Positions 41,695-53,756 of a stretch of 64,000 nt of DNA are shown here, piece by piece (positions within the stretch are counted from its first letter, which is position 1; the number at the start of each line of letters is the position of its first letter). The translations under genes were made by a program, and so were the position numbers. Under the pieces are notes generated by a model. That model saw only the letters and a program-made list of their open reading frames with translations, was not told the origin of the DNA and made no database searches. This DNA is from Xiphydria camelus (taxonomy: Eukaryota; Arthropoda; Insecta; Hymenoptera; Xiphydriidae). Location: contig OY783193.1 in assembly GCA_963678675.1 (NCBI GenBank), positions 32,960,430-33,024,429 on the forward strand, given 5' to 3'.

Positions 41695-44600
41695 TAAAAT
41701 ATATGTTTTGGAATGAGGATAATTATCAAAACTTTTAGTCGAGTATATCTCCGTTTTTACATTTCCTTTCCCAACTTTTTTAAAGAAAATTTCTTGTTCG
41801 TAAGACAATGTACGCCCAATTAAAATGACAAGTAAATCAATATCTTGTCCTATTATAACTGCAGTTTTTTTAGACTTTGATTCTTTAATTGCAGTTTCAA
41901 CAATAAGAACATCCGCATCATCTCTGGCTTGTTTAGTATTAATATTTGCAGCATGTAATTTTTCAATTAACATATTGATGAGCTTATCTTTGTTATTTCG
42001 ATTTGATAAGAATTTTTCTTGAGTAACTGGTACAACCATTGTTTCATCGAAACAGATTTCATACGTTTTTGAAAGTGCAGCAGTTCTTCTCTGCTGCTCC
42101 ATAGCTTTTACGTTCTTACTGTAGTCTGAATATCCGTCAAATACAACAATTATTTTGGAACTGTAATGCCTTTGTAAATAATTCATGTATTTATCAAAAA
42201 TAATAGAAAAAGTATCTTCTCTGCTCCACACAACATGATGAAGAAGAAATCCGCCATCAATAATGAACGTCACATTATTTTCATTCAGAACAAAATCAAT
42301 TGGGCTCATGTTGTCATACAATGACGATTTTGTTGTTTTTCTCATGCCATCATTATCAAATAGAGCTGTTGGATACGGACTCAATTCATATTGAAGATAT
42401 TCTTCAAGATTACTTTCAAATTGTTTGCTGACAGTAATTCTTTGGAAGAGTAATAATGGATCCACTGCAACTGTACAATCATTTATTTTTACAGATTTGT
42501 TAACACTGGAAAGCGGCATTACTTTTTCGGAACGTTTCAACTTTATTTCATTAAATGATAAGTCGGTGATCTTCTTCATAGACTCTAATCCAATTTCGTT
42601 AGCCCTGTGGCAGTTAATTTGCTCATTTCCAACAATTCCAGAAGCTATCGATATTAACTGCGTTGTATTTGGAAAAGGATCATGGAGTTTAAACCAATCA
42701 AATAGTATATTTACGTCAGCATTGTCTTTTTTCACTCTTGAGTCTCTGGAATCTACGTGTTGCTCGGTCGACTCCAAGGAGATATTACAGAACTTCTCGA
42801 TTTCCTCACAAATAGTATTTGTGGCGTACATAGCATATACCCATTTACACAAAACACTTTCTTTCGTACTTCGACCACGAGATACTCCTCCTTCGGTTTT
42901 CATGGATTTCATGAGACTTTGTTCGATGACCATATCTGTCCATGTACCTGAATTATATTTTTCTGTTCGTTTCACTGTGAAAAATCCATTTCTGAAATTC
43001 TCATAAGTTTGCTCATCCATAGTTTCTTCCAGCTTGAGCATATCTTGCAGATACAGGTGGGCTGATTTTGCATATAAGAAGTGACCACTGGCGTGAAAAT
43101 ATGGCAGCATTCTGCGCACTGCATCAAGGTGTTCTTCGAAAAGCCCAAGTCTTTCAGCGCGAACAAAATCAAGTGCTATTGTCACCATTTCGAAATATTG
43201 CACCCACAATTGTGCTGTTGGACCTCGAGCTTTCAAATCATCCAGTTTGTCTAGAAATGTTGAAAGAAAAATTGAGTTATCCATACATCCTTCTACGTTT
43301 GAGTAGGATACATCTCGAGAAGTGATTTGCTGTATTAACTCATCCAACGTAACATCTTCAATCTTCATGTCTTCAAAAATTATCTTTGATAATGCAAGTC
43401 GCACCAATATATGGCCTCTGATGCTTCTTGAGTAAGCGTGACCGTTCAGCATCTTGTCAACAGAATTTGGTGCGTATATTTTATTACCTAGAGCTTCCTT
43501 AAGGCCACTTCCATCCATTATGTATCCTATGCTTCCAAGAAAAGACATGAGCATATGGAATCCTCCTAATTTCACAACGACTTTACATAAGTTTGAGCTA
43601 GAATCTGACGCAGCTACCATTTCACGTGCTTTAGAGTAGAGGGGTTGATCAAAAGTTATTACACACGTTTTTTGTCCGTGTGACTTGGCAATATCGAGAG
43701 CGCAAAGTAAAGTTGTGTAAATTGTATCTACATTACTGGCAGGATGATCGATAAAAGGAAGAAACATAACCTGAGATGTTGAAAAATTCATTTCATTTTT
43801 AGTGAGCTGCTCAAAATAACCGTTCCACCCTGGCAACGATGCAATATCCCTCGATTTTCCGTATAACCACAAAAAATCAGTTCCGTTGATTGTTTTTTCT
43901 GTTAGTGCTCGACCGTCATGCAGATTTTCAACTTGAACTTTACTGTATCCAGGTACGACTGGTTTATCGTAAACTTGTAAAAATACATGTGATATGGCTG
44001 CCAACTCTTTCGCTTTTGGTTTGGTTGTACATTTTTCTATCCGTTCATCGTAGAGAACAGCATTTTTTGGAGTTACTATCTTAATAATCCCCATAACATG
44101 AAGAGTATTGTTACCATCAAGAGTCTGGACATTTATATCGGCATTGTCTCCAACATATTGTACAAGTGCACCTGACTCTGATGATAAAATACGAGGCTGT
44201 GGGTGATAAACTGCTGAAACTTCATACTGTACTGTATTACTATAAGAAGCTGCAAATCCCAAACTAGATAAAATATCCAATAGTCTTTTAGATCCATATC
44301 TTCTGTGAAGAAATACAGAAAGGCTCAAAATTAACTGTGATGAAAAAGAACGTTCCCGTACAGCAGCCATAATTGCATGGCTTATTGAAGCACATTTTGT
44401 TTTTAAATGATCAATTCGTCCTTTCCTGTTTTTGATGATGACTTCTTCTAAGAAATGTAATAAAGTTTTTGGAATTTCTTGATTAACATTATCCAACATT
44501 TTACTAGGTGGATAAGATTTAGTTTCAACTATAGATGTTCGGATATCTTCTCTAATAATTGCTGCTGCAGCTTCTACAATTCTTAGCCTTTCTGCTTCAG

Positions 44601-45440
44601 GATCTATTTTTTTACTTTCGTACCAAGCTTTTGATAGAATATTAGCTTGTGCATCACGGAAAGAAATGATTGTGAAAGCTCCAACTTTCTTCGTAATTAC
44701 GATATCGGTTAAGTACTTCTGTTGTAGTCTTGTAATGATAGTTTTATCATCTGGCACATACCCTGTCAAGACATCTTTAAGCTCTTTTAGTGTGAATTGA
44801 GAATCATTATTATTTTCGATGTAATTGAAAATCTCTAGCATAGCTTCTGTAACTTGATTATCTTGACGAGGTTTCTCAAGAGGCGATGATGATGATGATT
44901 TATTTGAAAAGTTTGTAAAGCAAGCAGCATGGTACTTCGCTTCAGCAGCGATCAAATCAAATTGTAAAATTATACGACTTTTCACCAATTCTCCAAAATC
45001 ATCCCCACGTTCTTCTGCTTTTTTGATAACAGTATCTTTGAACTCAAGAGTACTAACATTTTTTATCTTCCGCCTGTATTTTAGACTTTTCTTTTTCTCT
45101 GCAGCCTCATCAGCAACATCACCACAAAATAAACATTGATTCTTAAAATCAAACACTTCACATCGTTTTTTACGGGTTACTAAAGGAGAAGTTATAGTTT
45201 CTCCTTCTTCTTGTTTCCGTTTTGCTGCTTGGATACAGTTTTTACTAATGTAAACACTTCGGCACTTTTCATGCACTTTAACAGAGGTTACTGATTTTAA
45301 ATAATCAATTTTTCCGTCGTTTCGTTCGAGACTTGCAGTTCGTAGAGTTTTCATACCGCGCACTACTTCAACATGCGATTCACCTCCCGAATCTGACTTA
45401 TTACATAGAAAACACAAATCTGCCATAGTTTTTGAAATTG

Positions 45441-45562
45441 TACGTCCGTAGTTTACCAAGATACGATTCAAACTGAAGGAAAGAGAAGACGGTCGTTACT
45501 ATACGTCCGTAGTTTACCAAGATACGATTCAAACTGAAGGAAAGAGAAGACGGTCGTTACTA
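45441..45562. repeat. Two tandem 61-bp copies at the gene start
   Basis: The unit tacgtccgtagtttaccaag and onward begins at 45441 and again at 45502 and is essentially identical. It overlaps the first 15 codons of the longest frame and the leader of the large gene, and is probably a duplicated promoter or 5'-UTR segment. Confidence 0.92.
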
Positions 45563-45901
45563 TACAATACAAATGAACATCTGTCCCGAGTGGCTATAAA
45601 TAGAAAGGTCCATAATGTATAATAGGGGCCCGAATAATTCCCAGTATAACAGGTATAGTTTTCGACGTAGTGGAAGAATGTTAAAATTTACAGATTTTAA
45701 AGAGGCACTAAATTATTTTCTATTTAAAATGTCATTAGTGTAAATGGGAATATAATTATGTTATGACTTAAGTTCTTCTCTTAATTATTTTTCAATTTTA
45801 GTAAACGGTTATCAGTATTATTGAATAGATATAGATTTAATGCATGAAGAAAATGATAAAATATAATATAATAGTTAATAAAAATTGACAATTATTTATA
45901 A

Positions 45902-46021
45902 TCATTGATTTATCGATAGTTCATCAACTATATATGGCGCGTTTTCGACCGGAGGCACCGGTTGACCTGAAGTGATGGTGTGACCGCGCCCTCTCCGCCC
46001 TCTATCTCGAAAACGGTTCAT
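45902..46021 (-). CDS. 39-residue RG-rich peptide in right TIR
   Basis: This is the mirror copy of the small frame at 39247-39366 with the same product. Here the frame is open further upstream (to 46138), but that extension has only hydrophobic residues and the left arm does not share its phase, so I start it at the methionine before NRFRDRG. Confidence 0.4.
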   Translation of the reverse strand: MNRFRDRGRRGRGHTITSGQPVPPVENAPYIVDELSINQ

Positions 46022-46689
46022 CGTATAAAAAATTTTTTTAAACGAAATTTGTAGAGAATTTTGTATTCTACAAAATTGATAATAAATACTAATAGCAAAA
46101 AACCCGTAGGAAATGAGATATTTCCAAAAAAAGCGCAAAAAACCGATTTTTGTGACCTTTGACCTTGAAATTTAATAGTTGCTTACACCCTACCATATGT
46201 AGGTTTTGAGACAACTTTTAGGGTGTCAATATACAAGTATTTACAGACTTACAGCTGGGTATCTCGAATTCCGAGATTCTTACCTAATTTAAGCTTAAAT
46301 GACTGGACTAGACCGACTGTATAACAGAGATGCCAGAAAGTGGAACTTTTCGGCCCCCACTACTTTCCCTGCGGAACCAACTACAATCAAACGAACTGCT
46401 CCGCGATGGTTGGGAGGACCGCTCCGCCCGGCGCATGAGGCGCCGTCGTTGCGATTTGAAAGAAAAACTAATGAAATCTGTAAGTGTGCCACGCATTTTT
46501 CTGTAGTTTTATATATATTTTTTAACAGTTTATACTTTTAAATATAATATATATATTTAGAAATCCTAGATTACACAGTCTCGTTACAATTTCTTATTCG
46601 TTCCATGTTTAGTGGGTTATTATTTCAAACGTAAATGAAAGTTTTATTATACCTTAACTTACATTCATTCGGACAGTTTACGGCATGTT

Positions 46690-46810
46690 ATGACGTCCTT
46701 CTGACGTGATTTAAATGACGTCAATTATTAGGCATGTCATTTTGACGTCATTAATTGGTCATTTGACGTCATTTACCAATTAATGACCCAAATATGGCGT
46801 CATTATGACG
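46690..46810. repeat. Subterminal tgacgtca-type motif array, right end
   Basis: At least six gacgtc/tgacgtca motifs are packed next to the right terminal repeat of the EnSpm element. The segment attaattggtcatttgacgt is followed by a partial inverted copy (accaattaatgac). It mirrors the left array at 20929-21140. Confidence 0.8.
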
Positions 46811-46825
46811 TGAGTCTGCTAGCTG

Positions 46826-47460
46826 GGTACTTCGGGGACAGCTCATATTATGTGTGAAAATGACCGCAAAAGACGATATATATTGAAAAGAAACGATTAG
46901 AGGATCTAATATTTCAATAATTTTGATATATTTAGATTTTCATAAAAAACGGTGACTATGAGGACTAAATATATAACGGCCCCTATGGGGACATTTCGTA
47001 TTTTATGATATGACTACTATGGGGACATTTTATATATAAATCTATTTTCATCTCAGTTGATATACATAATGTCAATATATACCAAAAAAGATATTTAGTT
47101 CGATGTAAAATTGTCGAGAACCAGAAATATCTCTATTTCTACGCAACGGTTACTTTGAGGACATGTCCTTGAAATACACGTTAAAATCAGTTTTTGTATT
47201 ATATTATGCTTATTCAGTCACAACATCAATTCAAATATATTTAGACGTAGGAAACAATTATTATATCTCGTTTTACTCTTTCAGGAATACAGAATATGTC
47301 TTGTCGAATTTTATATTATCCATATGTCCATTGTATTACACGTTTATGAAATCATAAAATTCTGAGTTTATGAATATAACGGTTACTTTGGGGACACTTA
47401 TATTTTAAGTCCTCATAGTACACATTACAATGAATCGAAAGTCCTCAAAGTAACCAAACC
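46826..47460. repeat. Repeat cluster with ggggaca units
   Basis: A motif of the form ggttactttggggaca occurs near 46830, 46990, 47020, 47150 and 47385, and inverted as tgtcctc-like gtcctcaaagtaacc at about 47412 and 47442. The outermost copies are inverted to each other, as in a MITE of about 630 bp with repeated subterminal units. Its left edge overlaps the right tip of the EnSpm element. No coding is seen. Confidence 0.6.
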
Positions 47461-48939
47461 ATATAGAATCGTCGAGAGAAGGCAGAGAACAGCTGTTCTA
47501 ATGAGCCGTGCCAAAGGAAAACATACATGTATATGTATACTTCAATGCTACTGATGAAACGTTACATAAATTATTGTCTGTAAATTGCGCTGATGTTTCT
47601 CTTATCAAATAAAGGGTAGGTATTTTAGAAAGTATTTGCCTCATCTACAAAACGCTTGCCAGATTACCTCTCATTACATTATTGTTTTATGCTGACAAAG
47701 TTAACCTCAATCGATTAACATCAACGATTGATGGTCAAAGATACCACAACATTTTATTTAAACATTTTCTATCCATTGAAAAATTATTTGGACTAAAATT
47801 CAGAACAACAATCCGTACTTCATTTCCGGTTTTGGTTGTTCTTAAATTAATATATTAAAAATATTAAACGTCGAGTTGTTTATATAAATTATTATAGGGC
47901 ATTATTGATGTACCTATAAGTCTCTTGGAAATATTACATTTTCCATCCTCTATAAAGGATGTTTTGAACTCAAATTTAGAACATTAATCCTTACTTCATT
48001 TTCAGGGGTTGATTACACATTAATTAGTGCATCAAAAAAAATTGATGAACATTTCAGGGTCGAATTATTTAAATGAAGCACCATTGACGTAAAAGACTCC
48101 TGGAAACTTTACATTTTCTGTCCATCGAAGGGTGTTTTCAATTAAAATTTGAAACATCAATACCTTCTTTATTTTCAGTAATTATTTATGTATTAACTAA
48201 TGCATTATGAGTACCTGATCGGCATTTGACGGAGATTTTTGTATGTCGATGGTGTTTTGTTGGGTATAAGTATTTCCACATCTTACGATTATTCAGAAGA
48301 GTATTCAATGAGTAAATTTGCACGTAGACACGAGGCTTTCCAATAATTTCGAATGTTCATGTCGAAATTCACTCTATATCCGGGTCGAACGTTAGCGTAA
48401 GTTATGTCCGGGTCGAACGCTGAGCGAAGGTTTGTAGAACGTACTCGATATGTTGGTACAATATGCTTCAGAAGTATCGAAACCCCGAACGTTGACTCCC
48501 AACATTCGACAATTTTGGCATTCATCGTTCATACCATATTGCACGAGCATTCTTCAACATCCTCGTACGGGGTTAAGAGTTCGAAATTCAATGTTCAGCA
48601 ACGTTGCTACGTTCATTATTTATCGTTGACCAAACGTAGGAATTAATAATGCCACAACGTTGCTTTCCGTTTTCAAAATTCCGCTTTTCTTGTCTCGCTA
48701 TTACATTTTGAAGGTGTAAGGAAGAAAAATACAAGGTAGGTATTAAAAATCAGAAAGATCCATTTATTCAACACAATACATTTGAGCTATAGTTGGCTCG
48801 TAATGTCGTTTTTTTTTAGAAATAATTTTCAAATTTGGACAACACAATACTGATAACTACGTCTATACATTTCTGCAATTTAAAACACATTAAATAGCTC
48901 AAATCCGAGATATTTGCGATTCAAATTTATAACTATTGT
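47461..48939. other. Unassigned AT-rich region
   Basis: There is no gene here that I can support. Weak imperfect repeats of the phrase ggtgttttgaactcaaatttagaac occur near 47965 and 48130, with similar upstream text (tcttggaaatattacattttccatc and cctggaaactttacattttctgtcc). This suggests a degraded repeat with a period of about 165 bp. Direct repeats of tccgggtcgaacg occur at 48379 and 48408. Confidence 0.45.
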
Positions 48940-49120
48940 ATATGTTACGCATGTATTGCGCATGTCTGACGGCAAGCGCAACACCACTTCGGCAGTTTTT
49001 ATCGACGGTGGTCGAATCTTGCATTAGATCCAATGCAATTTTCGACCACCGTCGGTAAAAACTGCCGAAGTGGTGTTGCACTTGCCGTCAGACATACGGT
49101 ATACGGCATATACGAAGCGT
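48940..49120. repeat. Near-loopless hairpin, arms of about 90 bp
   Basis: The left arm (gtctgacggcaag, caacaccacttcggcag, ggtggtcgaa) is repeated in inverted order in the right arm with few mismatches. The centre tgcattagatccaatgca leaves almost no loop. The right terminus, ccgtatgtctgacgg read inward, recalls the ccgtatgtcc ends of the foldback element at 8882. It is probably a MITE, and the RNA would form one long hairpin that could enter small-RNA pathways. Confidence 0.88.
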
Positions 49121-52100
49121 GGAAATTTGCTAGATTTTTTATTCCATCAACGAAACAGTTTCACAATCATATAGAATTGTGTACAAAATGTACAATATTT
49201 TTTCACACTTGCACAAAACAACTGGAAGAACATTACACTTTAACAGAAATAATCAAAAGCATTGTAATATTGTTTAAAAAAATAATTTGTAGTAATAAAG
49301 TAACGCAAGGACACTTGAAGATACAGCTTTTGAATTTAAGCTTTTGCAGCGAATGTTTCTAGAGTTTGTAGAATTTTCTCACTTAGCTTATTCCGTACAA
49401 AGCTTTCTTTGAGTGTAGAGCCACGTCCTAAGTTGAGGTACAGTCCGATAACTCAAGCAAGCATGCTGGTTAATACATTTTTGCATTTCTGATCCTGACG
49501 GCATTTTTCCTCCTGCCATTGTACGTTTGAAATTTGTCATTACAACGTTGCGTGCTTCCTCACTCCATATACGAAGGATACGTTTCTTGTTTGTGCATTT
49601 ATCTGGAAATTAAAAGTAATTTCAAAATTAAAGACGCACTAGAGTACCTACGTTTCATCAACTTTAATACTGTAAATTATACTTTTTGAAATAAAAGTAA
49701 CAAAATGCCTTTTTCGCTACGTATTTATAATATACTTATAATTAATGCTTGAATTAAAATTAACAATTAGACTTTATAATATATAAGTACATTTTGTTTC
49801 TTTTCATATTGTAAGGCAGAAATATTTAACAAAGAGAAGCGCATAGAGATTTAAATTTTTTTCAACTTTGTCAGTCATGAATGTATCGTTGATGGGTAAA
49901 ATCAGTTTCCTTGGTAATGTTGGCCTTACAAAGATGAATACAACTATTCAAAAATGAGACTCATGTTTGTAAGACCTGCAAATTAATTCCTTAATCTAAA
50001 AACACTTACCATCGAATTCGCGACTAGTACAAGAAATGCTGGGTTGCTGCGCATCTAAAAAAGAGGCAAAGTTAAAAGAGAAAAAATTCGATTTTACTTT
50101 ATTAGCTAGGTAAATTTATAGTGAAACAAATACCTTCAGTATCATGTTCTGAATCCTCTCTCTGAATTATTGATCTGTGAATCTTTGAATTGTTTCTATT
50201 GCGTGGAGAAACATTTACGTCAGTTCCATGCTCGCCCTCTTCTTGATCACTGACAGAATCATGTAGGCCTTCCGTTCCTTGTGCAGCTTCCAAAAGTTGA
50301 GAGATTTTGACGATGTTGGTTTCGATTAATGGCTGGCGATAAATCTCTTTATGAATTTTTTCATGGTGTCCCATGAAATTGGCCAATTCGAACACTTGAT
50401 TCTCTGTCATATTGAGACTAATACATTTAGTCGCTATGTGTTTTCGTAATTGCGTTGCACGCAGAAGCTCAGGATTTTCTGCTCCACACGCAGAAGCATA
50501 ATCTCTCAACAAATTACATGCTTGCAGATGTTTGTATCGGTCAGGATCTTCCGAGCTTATTCCAAAAAGATACGGGTTATTATAATACTTCGAACTCCGG
50601 CATCTTTACGATGCTTTTTGATCAGTTGTAGACATTCCAGTATCTCCGATGGAACTAATACTGGAACTCCTCGATTCTTTTTCCCACGGATCATGAAACG
50701 CACGTACTTTGTCGCAAGTTCTTTTCCCTGTGTAGACAGTGACTGGAAGACTTCATCATTGGTGTGAATTCTGCGATATTGTATAAAATCGTCAACATAG
50801 ATTCTTTCAATCTCTCCGGGTCGTCGACGATTGAAGACTAGCAGTGATATTAATGTTGCTTCCGCCAGTTTTCGCCAATCTTTAATCGAGAATTCATGTT
50901 GCAATCGCTCGAAGTGTATTTTCCGTAAATTTGATAAAAAGTCATGCAATTTTGTGATGTCGTTAGTATTAGGGAGCTGGACAGTTTTCCGTCTATTGTT
51001 TTGAGTTTGTGTCTCGACAACTGCTCTATTTACGCTGGTTCCATAGTTTTCGCTTCGTAGCTTTAGAAAATTCTCGACGTACTTTTGCTTTTCTTCTTGT
51101 TCTGTTATTATACACTCCGAGCGCCAAATCTTGCCAACTTGTTTTAATAATGTTCCTAACCCTGATGCAACTGCAGGGTGTTTATACGTGTGTTTGCTTT
51201 CATCAAAACCCGCAACAATTTTTACAGCGCGAATGGCGTACATGTAATTTTGTGGATGATATATGGAAGCCAAGTCAGTGATCGAGTCTCTGATTGATTT
51301 TATAGCGACCAAAAATCGACCTAACAACCTCAGACGAGCACGGATCATGACGTAGTGGTGCTGATGTGTGCCGTATTTTTCACATAGCCTATTTGCAAAA
51401 AGTATTACCAGTTCATCGTACCTGATCGCACATATAATTTCGTCTTCCCGCATATAAGGCAGTATGTGCTCGCGAACAGTCATGTCGGCTTTCTCATGAA
51501 TACGTCCAGCTATAGCTCGACCTTTGATCATGATTATTCTTTCACTTTTTTCTTCGCGTTTTAAGTTGTTTGTTTTAGAACACTTTCGAAAATGGTGGCG
51601 AAGAGTAGATTTCGAATATTCACCTTTGCAAATCGGACACAGTGAAAAAGACGCTGCATATCTTTGCACTTTCTCATTCGGTCGTCTACATACTAAAAGG
51701 TACCCTTGATTGAATTTTTTCAGAGTGTTATACAAGTAATCTCCATGTTTGCGAATTGTATCAATTATGTTCTTTCTCTCCCTGTTGTTTTTGGGAATAT
51801 GGATGAATTTCTTTACGTCATCTTCCTTAGTGTGCATTTGCTCGAGGTGACGAGAAATTTTTGCTTGAAATTTGTGGCAATAGGCACAAAAATGCTTCTT
51901 CTTGTACGTGGGAGTAGCCGAAGTTGCTACTTGCATCTCTGCGTCATTTGGTGCAGAAGTACCAACCGGTGGGATACAAGAAATTACGTCGAATGTGCTG
52001 ATCTTTTAGATACATCATACGACTGAATCTCTTTCACACTCTCAATATTGCCACTGTTGTTTCCATCTGTTTCAATAGCAGTGTTCGATTCAGAAAGAAC

Positions 52101-52819
52101 GTAGTCTTGGTCACTCGTGCAAGGCTGTTCATCTGAAATTAAAAATTTCGATATATATTTATCGGTCAGAAGACAAAACTAAGAAAATGGTCTTTCATAA
52201 TTAAGGAAGTGTTGGTCGAATATCAGCACAGAGATAATTTGGCTTTATTTTTCTGTTTTGTACATCGTTAATAGAAATAGAAACGGTGAAAAATAGTTGA
52301 CTATCAAGTATACGCATTACTCAATTTTGAGCATTTTAACAAATTTGTTTACCTTCTGTTAACGTGCCTGATGAACGATGAGGCTCTGCTAAGGTCGAGC
52401 TAAATATTGGATCATCTGCTGAAAGAGTATTAGTATGTTTTTCGATGTGACCTCGGTACTGAAAAAACTTCCATTGACCATATCTTCTAAAACAGTACGA
52501 TTTTGTCTGAAAAAAGCACAATCAAAATGAATTTCGATGTTGAAATTAAATTAAATAATTTATCGCATTTGACAACATTTAAGCTTACTTATTTGGTTCC
52601 GAAAGCAGAGCATGGCAATTTGAATTTGCTAAAATGAGAAAAAATAAAGGGTATTCAAATAAATAATAAAATAATTATTCACTAGTAAATTTCTGTCTAA
52701 AATTTTGACTAGCAGTGTCGGTACATACATATATTTATCAAATTCTTGTAATCCTTCTCATCCCTTATATTGTCCGCCAATCTGTTTACCAAATCATCGC
52801 TTATGGTATTGAATTTTTA

Positions 52820-53508
52820 AGGACTCATGGAAGACGAATTGTTCGATGTACATGGACTGGTCAAATTAGCAATCATAGAAATTGTCTGATTTAATGCTTC
52901 GAAGTTATCATCCTTTAATTTAGCTTCCATTAATTCGTCCAAAACTTCCTCTTCAATAGCCGAAAACATGTTGTTGAAATTCGAGTCTCTTGCATTGAGT
53001 TCTCGAATTCGTATCTCTCCAAAGGCTCTTGAGGATTCTTTGAAACTGTTTCTTCAACAATCGAGGTGTCGCCGAAATTCGAACCAACATCTTGAGGAGT
53101 CTCTACAATTGTCTCTTCAACAATCGAGATGTTGCACATCATATCAGTAGGAGCCTGTAAATATGGACTAATAAACTCGCCATCACAGCAGTATAAATAC
53201 AAGGTATTTCTTTTACTAACCACTTTCTGGTAATTTTCCGAACCGTATTTTTCAAAATTACATGGGTTTTCATCTTTTTCAAAGTCGTTATCGGTTGGAT
53301 TTTGATCTGCTTTGTTACGGCACAATACGGATTGTGCCAAATCTCCTTCATCTGCCAAGTGTTGGTTTGTCTGATCATAAATTCTCGTTTCATTTGAGGA
53401 AGTGATTGTGATATTTCCGTTTTTTCGTCTCAAGTCTTTCGGTTGATTTATTCTGTTTTCTGATCCACTAGAGAACATTTCACGACTTTCTTCCAAATTT
53501 GAAATATC
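52820..53508 (-). pseudogene. Acidic exon upstream of the Crypton core
   Basis: This minus-strand frame is rich in asparagine, glutamate and serine and contains a short internal duplication, SIVEETIVETPQD and SIVEETVSKNPQE. After a frameshift near 52985 it continues as SAIEEEVLDELMEAKLKDDNFEALNQ until a stop near 52820. It lies among the Crypton N-terminal exons and is in their orientation. Whether it belongs to that gene or to another element inserted in its intron is open. No known domain. Confidence 0.4.
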
Positions 53509-53566
53509 TGTGAAATATAGAATTTATTGTAAAAATTGAATTTGTATGTCTAGTATACGTAATTAA

Positions 53567-53756
53567 TGATGCCGCGAGAGTCGAGAGAAAGGAGACGAAA
53601 GAAAAATTGTTTCTTCCTTCTCTCGTCGAGACGAAAAAAAAATTTATCTCAAAATTTCATGGGATAAGAGAAGAGGAGAGAGAGAAAGAGAGACAGAAAT
53701 TGTCTCGCGAGACGAGCGTATTTTATTTTCTCGTCTCGTTTTATGTCGCGGCATCA
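53567..53756. mobile_element. 190-bp purine-rich MITE
   Basis: The ends tgatgccgcga and tcgcggcatca are perfect short inverted repeats. Each is followed inward by gagacgaga-type sequence, giving longer imperfect pairing. The interior is strongly purine-rich (gagagagaaagagag). It lies in an intron of the Crypton gene. Confidence 0.75.

Larger units (their letters stand above)
39679..45426 (-). pseudogene. Large TE protein, PIN/FEN1-like region and Cys-rich C-terminus
   Basis: I start the protein at the methionine of MADLCFLC (45426), because the longer frame from 45471 runs into a tandem repeat. Near the start are CFLC and, near residue 103, CLFCGD zinc-type pairs. A middle segment of about 700 residues has no domain I know. 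Then IDGGFLLHHVVW, VVFDGYS, DDADVLIVETA and IGQDIDLLVILI have the spacing of a PIN/FEN1-like nuclease fold. The C-terminus CNCNSGCGSRCGCRKAG... resembles a tesmin/CRC-type cysteine-rich DNA-binding motif. The mariner at 40396-41694 interrupts it at a TA (YIL-FLHAL), and an A8 tract near 40333-40340 shifts the frame by one. About 1480 residues in total. It may be the element's transposase. Confidence 0.7.
38968..46311 (-). mobile_element. 7.3-kb transposon with TIRs of about 450 bp
   Basis: The terminal regions 38968-39418 and 45853-46311 are inverted copies, nearly identical except for a short variable block after the first 14 bp (ctagtccagtcatt). CTAG is present at both outer edges and could be a palindromic target duplication or part of the terminal repeat. 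Each arm contains the same 39-codon arginine-glycine-rich frame. One large gene occupies the centre and is split by a mariner. I cannot place the element in a named superfamily. It was inserted within the EnSpm element. Confidence 0.82.
20911..46829 (-). mobile_element. EnSpm/CACTA-like element expanded by nested insertions
   Basis: The ends carry matching 29-bp inverted repeats (tacccagctagcagactcac and onward, 20911-20939 and 46801-46829, one mismatch). Behind each repeat is a cluster of tgacgtca-type motifs, the kind of subterminal array bound by CACTA transposases. Inside are two tandem minus-strand genes, tnp2-like transposase and DUF4806-type. Four independent insertions (24064-28371, 31413-33906, 34109-37984, 38968-46311) account for about 18.0 kb and leave about 7.9 kb of original element. 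I could not find a clear 2-3 bp target duplication, and the tips do not begin with CACTA, so the exact ends and the class name remain open. Confidence 0.65.

Noticed and set aside
42425..43006. 193-codon plus-strand frame
   Set aside because: It lies opposite the large long-TIR gene and shows only hydrophobic, low-information sequence. It is a shadow.
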